Assembly (NCBI RefSeq): GCF_014203855.1
Contig: NZ_JACHJV010000002.1
Coordinates: 558,001-622,000 of the forward strand
Source of the DNA: Kitasatospora kifunensis
Lineage (GTDB): Bacteria; Actinomycetota; Actinomycetes; Streptomycetales; Streptomycetaceae
Reading direction: 5' to 3'
Length of the DNA: 64,000 nucleotides
In this document: in pieces, positions 42,097-48,649 of the stretch
Layout of the letters: each line of letters begins with the position of its first letter
Position numbering within the stretch: position 1 is the first letter of the stretch
Program-made: the position numbers and the translations under genes
The notes under the pieces: generated by a model
The model's input: the letters and a program-made list of their open reading frames with translations, nothing else
Database searches by the model: none
Told to the model about the DNA's origin: nothing

Positions 42097-43880
42097 GACG
42101 TCACGCCGTATGACATCACTCCGCGCAGGCGGCCCCGGTCGATGGCGACGACAGTGTCGGCGATCTTGAGGAGTTCGGGGCTGTGGGTGGCGAGCAGGAC
42201 GGTTCGGTTGCGCGCCAGGGTGCGTACAGCGGCCATGACGCGTTCCTCCGCATCGGGGTCCAGGTGGGCGGTCGGCTCGTCCAGGCAGAGCACGGGCGCG
42301 TCCCGCAGCAGGGCGCGGACGAAGACCAACTGCTGGATCTGGCCCGAGGAGAGCCCGCTGCCGCGTTCGCCGACGGCGGTGTCCAGGCCGTGCGGCAGGG
42401 CCGCGCGCAGGCCGGCGAAGCCGAGCGTGGCGAAGGCCGCGTCGAGCGCCGCGTCGTCCGCGTCCGGGCGGGCCAGCAGCAGGTTCTCCCGCACGGTGCC
42501 CGCAAGGAGGTAGCAGGGTTGGCCGATCCAGGACACGGCACGGGGGTCGGTGGGCTGCCGCGCATCGCCGACCTCATGGGTGCTTGACCCGCTGTCAGGG
42601 GCGAGCAGCCCGGCGGCGACCGCCAGCAGCGTGGACTTCCCCGCTCCGCTGGCGCCGGTGAGTGCCAGCACCTGACCCGGGCGCGCGGTCAGGGTGACGT
42701 CGTCGAGGGCGGGCCGGTCGCGGTGGGGGAAGGTGACGCCGACTCCGCGCAGCTGCACACTGCGGGGATCATCGCAGGGCCTTGGCGTGGCCCGCCCTGG
42801 TGCGGCCACGCTCAGCAGGCCGTTGACGAGCTCGGCGGCGGCGCAGGCCTCGGCGCGGGCGTGGTAGCCGCGCGCCAGTTCCCGCACCGGCGCGAAGTAG
42901 GCGGGTGTGAGGACCAGGACGAAGAGCGCCGTGCCCAGGCCCATCGTCGAGGGGATGCCGGGCAGGTGCAGGTAGTCCAGCAGCACCAGGCCGCAGTAGG
43001 TGGCGACCACGGCGAGGGTGCCGGTGACCAGCAGTTCCACCCAGGCGGTGGACAGGAACGCCACGCGCAGCACCGCCTGGGTGCGGTGGGCCAGTTCCCG
43101 GTCGTCCTGCTCCACGGCACGGGCGGCGCGGTCGTCCGCGCCAAGGCCGACCAGCGTCGGCAGTCCGCGCAACTGGTCCAGCAGACGGGCGCTGAGGGTC
43201 CGGGCGGCGGCCAGCTGAGCCTGGACGGCGGTGCGGGTGCCCATGCCGATGACCTTGAGGTTGGCCGGCAGCAGCGGGGTCGCCAGCACCAACAGCAGGG
43301 CGACCACCCAGCTTCCCGAGGTGATCGCCGCCAGCACGATGCCGCCGGCGATCAGCATGGTCCGGCGCGCCGGTACGTAGCCGGTCAGCCAGTCGGTGAG
43401 GCGGTCCACCTCCTCGTCGAGTGCCTGGACGAAGTCGGCGTCGGCACCACGGTATTGCCCTGCGACACCACGGGATTGCGCTGCGCCGGCCGGCTGCCGC
43501 CAGGCGGGCAGGGCGGCGTCCAGCAGTCGGCCGCGCAGCGCGTGCCGGACGGCGGCGGCCGCCTCGTCCGCGGCCCGGTCGCCGAGCGCGAGCAGCCAGG
43601 CTCGCAGCGCGAGCCCGGCCGCGACCAGGCAGGCCGCCGGCAGTACCGAGACCGGGGTGACCGCCGCCCGCTGGCCGTGCAGGGCCAGGTGGGCGGCCCA
43701 GCCGAGCCCGGCCGCCCACCCGACGGTGCCCAGGGCGGCGAGCCCGCGCAGCGTTCCGGCGCGGCGGAAGGCAGGCGCCTGCGCGTGCGCCCACTCGTGC
43801 AACCGTCGCAGTGCCCGTTTCTGGTCCTGCTGTGCGTCGTCGTCGGCCAGGCGAGCCAGCAGGGCGGCGGTGTCGCTCAC
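42093..43880 (-). CDS. cydD: CydD-type ABC transporter half (thiol exporter)
   Basis: 595 residues with an N-terminal six-helix membrane domain and a C-terminal ATPase. Walker A is GASGAGKSTLL, the signature is LSSGQIQQLVFVR, and Walker B is VLCLDEPTAHLD. The membrane part includes AITSGSWVVALLLVLATPLL and PLLPANLKVIGMGTRTAVQ. The usual link to cytochrome bd assembly applies. GTG 43880 overlaps the cydB stop (GTGA), so the genes are coupled. A 21-base near-repeat in the coding region (43435-43480) encodes SRGVAGQYRGA, between the first and second helix groups. The stop overlaps the cydC start. Confidence 0.88.
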   Translation of the reverse strand: MSDTAALLARLADDDAQQDQKRALRRLHEWAHAQAPAFRRAGTLRGLAALGTVGWAAGLGWAAHLALHGQRAAVTPVSVLPAACLVAAGLALRAWLLALGDRAADEAAAAVRHALRGRLLDAALPAWRQPAGAAQSRGVAGQYRGADADFVQALDEEVDRLTDWLTGYVPARRTMLIAGGIVLAAITSGSWVVALLLVLATPLLPANLKVIGMGTRTAVQAQLAAARTLSARLLDQLRGLPTLVGLGADDRAARAVEQDDRELAHRTQAVLRVAFLSTAWVELLVTGTLAVVATYCGLVLLDYLHLPGIPSTMGLGTALFVLVLTPAYFAPVRELARGYHARAEACAAAELVNGLLSVAAPGRATPRPCDDPRSVQLRGVGVTFPHRDRPALDDVTLTARPGQVLALTGASGAGKSTLLAVAAGLLAPDSGSSTHEVGDARQPTDPRAVSWIGQPCYLLAGTVRENLLLARPDADDAALDAAFATLGFAGLRAALPHGLDTAVGERGSGLSSGQIQQLVFVRALLRDAPVLCLDEPTAHLDPDAEERVMAAVRTLARNRTVLLATHSPELLKIADTVVAIDRGRLRGVMSYGVTS

Positions 43881-45160
43881 CGCTCCGCCGCCTGGTCGAT
43901 GTCGAACTCGCCTGCGGCGGCGGCCCGTCGGTCGCCGACCAGCCAGGCGGTGAGCGAGCCGGCGCCGAACAGGGTGATCGTGACGGGGGCGATCCACTCG
44001 CCCTGACCGCCGAACACGTCCTGGGCGACCGCGACCACCCCGAGACCGAGCACGGTGAACCCGACCCGACGGGCCAGGGTCATCAAGCCATTTTCAGTTG
44101 GAGCGATCTGATTGGTCATCAGATCCGTCCGAGCGTCAACAGGCTGCCTCGGCTCGGCGGAGACGGCAAGCGCGGCCTCGGCCGGCGGCCGGTACTTCCC
44201 GCGGAACACCCACCAGGCGTAGATGTTGTAGGCGAGCACGACGGGCATGCAGCAGCCGACACCGATCAGCAGGAACACCTGCGAGCCGACGGGGCTGGCG
44301 GCTGCGTGCACGCTCAGGCCGGGCGGCACGACGACCGGGGCGGTCGCGGTCACCAGCGCCAGCAGTCCGGCCACTTGGGCGCCGAGCACGGCCGCGAACG
44401 GCCGGGCGTCGGGCTCCCGGCCGAAGCCGTACCAGGCAAGAGCACCGCAGGCGGCGGCGATCGCCACCAGGAGGCCGAACAGGACGGCGCGCAGCGGCTG
44501 GTCGAAGCGGAAGTGCTGCGGGTCGGCCACCTCCAGGCCGAAACCCAGCACCAGGCAGGCCGCGACCGCCAGGGCGAGCAGCGGGCGCCCGAGCCGAGCG
44601 GCCCGACGGCGGGCGCTGCCCTGGGTCTTGGCCTGCAGCCAGGCGGCGCCGGCCAGCAGGTAGAGCGCGGTCAAGCCGAGTGCGCACAGCACGCTGTAGG
44701 GAGTGAGCCAGCGCAGTGCGCCGCCGTCGAAGACACCCCCGTGCTGCGGCAGGCCGCTGAGCACGGTGCCGACCACCAGCCCCTGACAGAGCGTCACCAC
44801 CACTGAGGAGAAGCCGAACAGGCGCCCCCAGCCAGGTCGGTAGTCCGGTGCGGAGCTCTGCATCTCCAGCCCCAGGCCGCGCAGCACGAAGGCCAGCAGC
44901 ATCACGACCAGCGGCAGGTAGACCCCGGGGAGCACGGTGGCGTAGACGCCCGGCAGCGCGGCCCACAGGATCACTGCGGCGAGGATGATCCAGCTCTCGT
45001 TGGCGTCCCAGGCCGTCGCGACCAGTTCGGTGTACTCCTTGCGCCGGTGGTCGCTGCGGTCGAAGAGGCCGAGGATCCCGATCCCGAGGTCGTAGCCGTC
45101 CAGCACGACGTACGCGCCGAGCGCGAACAGGATCAGCGCGTAGGAAGCGTACTCAGCCAT
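43877..45160 (-). CDS. cydB: Cytochrome bd ubiquinol/menaquinol oxidase subunit II
   Basis: 427 residues; CydB is usually 330-380. The signature FALGAYVVLDGYDLGIGIL opens the protein, followed by DANESWIILAAVILWAALPG, and eight or more membrane helices follow. A C-terminal section, about 80 residues, with VGFTVLGLGVVAVAQDVFGG and a further helix VTITLFGAGSLTAWLVGDR is an addition beyond the standard fold, after a soluble stretch with RQPVDARTDLMTNQIAP. ATG 45160 overlaps the cydA stop by 8 bases. It is the small, non-catalytic partner of CydA, needed for the oxidase. The extra helices may be a fused accessory. Confidence 0.9.
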   Translation of the reverse strand: MAEYASYALILFALGAYVVLDGYDLGIGILGLFDRSDHRRKEYTELVATAWDANESWIILAAVILWAALPGVYATVLPGVYLPLVVMLLAFVLRGLGLEMQSSAPDYRPGWGRLFGFSSVVVTLCQGLVVGTVLSGLPQHGGVFDGGALRWLTPYSVLCALGLTALYLLAGAAWLQAKTQGSARRRAARLGRPLLALAVAACLVLGFGLEVADPQHFRFDQPLRAVLFGLLVAIAAACGALAWYGFGREPDARPFAAVLGAQVAGLLALVTATAPVVVPPGLSVHAAASPVGSQVFLLIGVGCCMPVVLAYNIYAWWVFRGKYRPPAEAALAVSAEPRQPVDARTDLMTNQIAPTENGLMTLARRVGFTVLGLGVVAVAQDVFGGQGEWIAPVTITLFGAGSLTAWLVGDRRAAAAGEFDIDQAAER

Positions 45161-46532
45161 GGGCGGCCTCCGGCAGGGTGGGACGCACGGGCAGGAACCG
45201 GGCGGGGGATGGTGCGTCGACGGCTTCCGGGCCCGCCTTGACGGTTCGGACGATGTAGCGGATCCAGACCGCGACCAGCACGGCGTAGACCGTGACGAAG
45301 CCGGCCAGGCTCAGCGCCGCCTCTGCCGTGGACAGGTGGGAGACGGCGTCCGAGGTGCGGATCAGCCCGTAGACCACCCAGGGCTGCCGTCCGGTCTCCG
45401 CGGTGATCCAGCCCCCGGTGATCGCGACCAGGCCGGCGGGTGTCATCCACACCAGCAGTCGGTGGAAGCGCCGGGCGGTGAACAGCCGCCCGCGCAGGCG
45501 CAGCACCAGTCCGGCGAAGGCCATCGCGAACATCGCGAGCGCGGTGAAGTACATCGCTCGGAAGCCGTAGAAGGCGCTCCACATGTTCGGGCGCTGGTCC
45601 GGCGGGGTCTGCAGCAGGCCGGGCACATGGGCCTGCCCCGTCAGGTCCTTGCCGATCACCGCGCCCAGGTGCGGGATCTCGATGCGCAGATTGTCCCTGC
45701 CCCGGCCGGGGTCGGGGATGACGACCAGGTTGTAGCCGTTGTTGTCGGTCTTCCAGTTGCCCTCGAAGGCCTCCAGCTTGGCGGGTTGGTGCTGTCCCAT
45801 GAACACCGCGGTCTCGTCGCCCGCGTACAGCTGAAGGGGCATCAGGACGGCCAGTACCCCGAGCGCGAGGGAGAGCGTGCGGCGGGCGAAGGCGAGGGAG
45901 CGCTGCCGCACCAGGTACCAGGCGGCGATGCCGCCGACGAACCAGGCCGCGCTGATCAGCACCGCGAGCAGCATGTGCGGGAAGCGGTAGGAGAACGCCG
46001 GGTTGAACAGCACCTGCCACCAGTCGCGGGCCCGGAACTGGCCCGCGACCTCGGCGTAGCCGGCCGGATCCTGCATCCAGCTGTTGGCGGAGAGGATCCA
46101 GGTGGTGGACAGCAGGGTGCCGAAGGCGACCATCCACGAGGCGAAGGCCATGGTGCGCGGGCGCACCCGCCCCTCGCCGTAGAGCATGATGCCGATGAAG
46201 CCGGCCTCCAGGAAGAAGGCGGTGATCACCTCCATCCCGATGGTGACACCGAGGATGGGGCCGACCGCGTGCGCGTAACTACCCCAGTTCAGGCCGAACT
46301 CGAAGGTCATCACCGTTCCGGCGACCACGCCCAGACCAAACCCGACCGCGAAGATCTTCCGCCAGAAGCGGAACATCTGCAGGTAGAGCGGATTGCGGGT
46401 GCGCAGGTAGGCCGTGTACACGACGGCGAGCAGGATCGACAGCCCGACGGTCAGGGCGGGAAAGGTCATGTGGAAGATGGCGGTGATGGCGAACTGCCAG
46501 CGGGACAGTTCCACCGTCGCGGACGACGCCAT
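45153..46532 (-). CDS. cydA: Cytochrome bd ubiquinol/menaquinol oxidase subunit I
   Basis: 459 residues, the haem-bearing subunit that reduces oxygen to water using quinol. The first haem ligand is H21 in AIFHMTFPALTV, matching His19 of E. coli; the second is in SYRFPHMLLAV (His186 equivalent). The proton-path acidic pair is in GMEVITAFFLEAGF. The quinol loop contains GDETAVFMGQHQPAKLEAFE and EGNWKTDN, and the loop is short, as is normal outside enterobacteria. Nine helices are visible. ATG 46532 follows GGAGTC 6 bases upstream. It begins 49 bases after the dps-like gene, all on one strand with cydB, cydD and cydC. Confidence 0.93.
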   Translation of the reverse strand: MASSATVELSRWQFAITAIFHMTFPALTVGLSILLAVVYTAYLRTRNPLYLQMFRFWRKIFAVGFGLGVVAGTVMTFEFGLNWGSYAHAVGPILGVTIGMEVITAFFLEAGFIGIMLYGEGRVRPRTMAFASWMVAFGTLLSTTWILSANSWMQDPAGYAEVAGQFRARDWWQVLFNPAFSYRFPHMLLAVLISAAWFVGGIAAWYLVRQRSLAFARRTLSLALGVLAVLMPLQLYAGDETAVFMGQHQPAKLEAFEGNWKTDNNGYNLVVIPDPGRGRDNLRIEIPHLGAVIGKDLTGQAHVPGLLQTPPDQRPNMWSAFYGFRAMYFTALAMFAMAFAGLVLRLRGRLFTARRFHRLLVWMTPAGLVAITGGWITAETGRQPWVVYGLIRTSDAVSHLSTAEAALSLAGFVTVYAVLVAVWIRYIVRTVKAGPEAVDAPSPARFLPVRPTLPEAAHG

Positions 46533-46581
46533 GGCGACTCCTGTCAGCGCTGTGCGGCGGGGTGCGGGTGGGGCCGGCAGG

Positions 46582-47181
46582 TCACAGCCGCACCAGCGGG
46601 GTGTCCACCAGGTGCTCGGCCAGGAACCACACCTGCGTCTCGCCGGTCCGCACGACCTGGGAGACCAGCAGGTCGTTGGTCCCGTCGTCGCCGAGCGCCG
46701 CCACCCGCGCTGCGGCGTCGCGGGCGTCGATGAGGATCGCCTCGTGTGCCGACAGCAGCCGCGAGAGCATCGCCGGCACCTCCTCGACGCCGTCCGGCGG
46801 ACGCGGGATCGAGGTGAGCTCCGCGACGTGCCGCGGGTCGCCGACCGCGACTCCGCCCAGGGCCTGGACCCGCTCGGCGAGCACGTCCACCAGCGCCAGT
46901 TGCTCGTCCGCGTGCTTGTCCAGCAGCAGGTGCAGCTGGTAGAAGGTCGCCCCCCGCATCAGCCAGTGGTGCTTCTTGTAGAGCGAGTAGAGCATCCGGG
47001 TGTCCGCGAGTACCCGGTTGAGCCGCTGGCAGGCGTACAGGCGCGCATCGTAGGAGAGGCCGAGCGGAACCTGGTTGACGGTACCGAACTCCTGGATCTC
47101 CTTGCCCTTCTGGTGCAGCAACGGCTGGCTGCTGCCACTGATGTTGGGGTGGTCGGAACTGCTCATGCCGGAACTGTTCAT
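46582..47181 (-). CDS. Dps-family ferritin-like DNA-protection protein
   Basis: 199 residues of the Dps family, which oxidise and store iron and protect DNA. The ferroxidase helix reads YSLYKKHHWLMRGATFYQLH and LLLDKHADEQLALVDVLAER, with the conserved H..., D and E positions; the later region has LLSAHEAILIDARDAAARVA. An N-terminal tail of about 40 residues (SSSDHPNISGSS) may bind DNA. ATG 47181 has AGGAG 8 bases upstream; the earlier ATG 47220 is less well supported. It precedes cydABDC by 49 bases and may be in the same transcript, joining iron and oxygen handling. Start-site regulation is not clear. Confidence 0.85.
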   Translation of the reverse strand: MNSSGMSSSDHPNISGSSQPLLHQKGKEIQEFGTVNQVPLGLSYDARLYACQRLNRVLADTRMLYSLYKKHHWLMRGATFYQLHLLLDKHADEQLALVDVLAERVQALGGVAVGDPRHVAELTSIPRPPDGVEEVPAMLSRLLSAHEAILIDARDAAARVAALGDDGTNDLLVSQVVRTGETQVWFLAEHLVDTPLVRL

Positions 47182-47296
47182 GGGGGGACTCCTGTTGTCG
47201 GTGCGGTCCGTTTGGCTCAACCCACGCTATGGGCAGGGGAAGTACGGGTCTGGTTCCCGAGCGCACCGGCCATTGCCCCTGGGCGCCCTGCCCTTA

Positions 47297-47459
47297 GGGC
47301 CTGTCCGGCGGATCTTGCCGGGCGCGCGACGCCGGGCATCCCGGCTGGACGCACCGGCGAAGCACCCAAGTACGGCCCAGTACGAGGGCGCTCCGCCGGC
47401 ACGCCCAGCCGGGCGCCCAACGCCGCGCGCTGATCCGACAAGATCCGCCGGACAGGCCC
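47297..47459. mobile_element. MITE-like element 1, 163 bp
   Basis: A 163-base element with perfect terminal repeats of at least 21 bases (GGGCCTGTCCGGCGGATCTTG and its complement) is flanked on both sides by TA (47295-47296 and 47460-47461). TA duplication is typical of IS630/Tc1-type transposition. The centre holds CCCAAGTACG and CAGTACGAGGGC. It has no coding capacity. The right TA and last C give the reversed TAG stop of the neighbouring AraC gene. Confidence 0.75.
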
Positions 47460-48415
47460 TAGCCGCCGTTCGCTCGGGCGCGCCATTCGCGGGGTGTGGC
47501 GCCGTAGGCGCTGCGGAAGACGCGGCTGAAGTGGGCGGGGCTGACGAATCCCCAGCGTCGGGCCACGGACGAGACGGTCGGCGAGGCCGAGGCGCGCCGG
47601 GACAGGTCCCGGGCGCACATCTCCAGTCGGCGGCGCTGGATCCAGCGGGCCACCGTGGTCTCCTCGCTCTGGAAGAGCTTGTGGAGGTAGCGGACCGAGA
47701 TGTGGTGGGCGCCGGCGATCTGCTCGGGTGAGAGCGAGGGGTCGCCGAGATGGCGCAGGGCGTAGTCCTTGATCCGCGCGAGCATGGCCGGGGCGCTTTC
47801 GGGTGCCGCCGGGGTCAGGGTGCCGCTGCGCTCCTGGATGAGCAGGGCGAGTAGATCAATGGCCGTGTCGGCGAGCCGGCTGCCGGTGTACGGATCGAGC
47901 TGCGCGGCTTGGGAGGCCAGTTGCCGAAGATAGGCGGCGACCACGTCGGCGGACCCGGACCCGGGGGCGAACACCGTGGCGGTGGCCGCCTTCAGGTCCG
48001 CGTCGTGGACGTGCAGAGCGGCACGAGGCAGGCGGAACGCCGTGAACTCGAAGGCGTCCGGGAACTCCTTGGTGAACGGGCGGCCGGATTCGGACACGAC
48101 GAACTCGCCCGGGCCCAGCGTGATCTGCCGCCCGTCCTGGGAGACCCTCGCGCAGCCCCGGTGTTGCATCGCCACCGCCACCCAGCCCTCACCGCCCATC
48201 GCGATGGTTCGCCGGTTGCGGCTGACGCTCTGCGGTCCGGCCGCCACCCGGGAGATCTGCACGGATCCCAGCTGCTCGCTGCTGATGACTCCCACGGACG
48301 GATTCCGTTCCAGGAGTTCGACCTGAAGCGGCATGAAGGCCCGTGAGACGGTCTCGTGCCAGAAGTCGGCACGCTCAGCGGGGGAGAGTGATTCGGTGGA
48401 CACCGTGGTCGGCAC
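47459..48415 (-). CDS. AraC-family transcriptional regulator (module 3)
   Basis: 318 residues, closely similar to the AraC proteins at 35.6 and 37.9 kb. The sensor part contains RTIAMGGEGWVAVAMQHRGC and GGRQITLGPGEFVVSESGRP-like residues; the DNA-binding part is ISVRYLHKLFQSEETTVARW, RRLEMCARDLSRRA and ARRWGFVSPAHFSRVFRSAY, then TPREWRARA. GTG 48415 has GAAGGA 6 bases upstream and starts where the family begins (SLSPAERADFWHETV); earlier ATG 48514 lacks support. The stop codon lies at the edge of the 163-bp inverted-repeat element. It is divergent from the LAL regulator and the third hydrolase. Confidence 0.86.
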   Translation of the reverse strand: MPTTVSTESLSPAERADFWHETVSRAFMPLQVELLERNPSVGVISSEQLGSVQISRVAAGPQSVSRNRRTIAMGGEGWVAVAMQHRGCARVSQDGRQITLGPGEFVVSESGRPFTKEFPDAFEFTAFRLPRAALHVHDADLKAATATVFAPGSGSADVVAAYLRQLASQAAQLDPYTGSRLADTAIDLLALLIQERSGTLTPAAPESAPAMLARIKDYALRHLGDPSLSPEQIAGAHHISVRYLHKLFQSEETTVARWIQRRRLEMCARDLSRRASASPTVSSVARRWGFVSPAHFSRVFRSAYGATPREWRARANGG

Positions 48416-48649
48416 GAGGCTTCCTTCGCCGGCGGAGAGGTTTGGGGGCGAACGTGCCGAGGTGCTCCCGAAGCGGAGGGCTTTCCCGGGGCAGGGGGAG
48501 GGCACGGTCGTCATCGGTCGGCCTTGATCCCCCGTGCTGACCTGGCACTATCCTTCCCGTGGTCCGGGTGACCGCGCTTCTGTCAGATGACCGGTCTCAC
48601 GGCGGTGGGCCGCGCCGAGCGACGTCGAGCAAGGGTGTCAAGGGTTTCC

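Noticed and set aside
47182..47295. Search for a Rex or DevR/OsdR site before the dps-cyd operon
   Set aside because: No TGTGA-N8-TCACA site is present; GGGGCAATGGCCGGT on the minus strand is only loosely like a DevR box.
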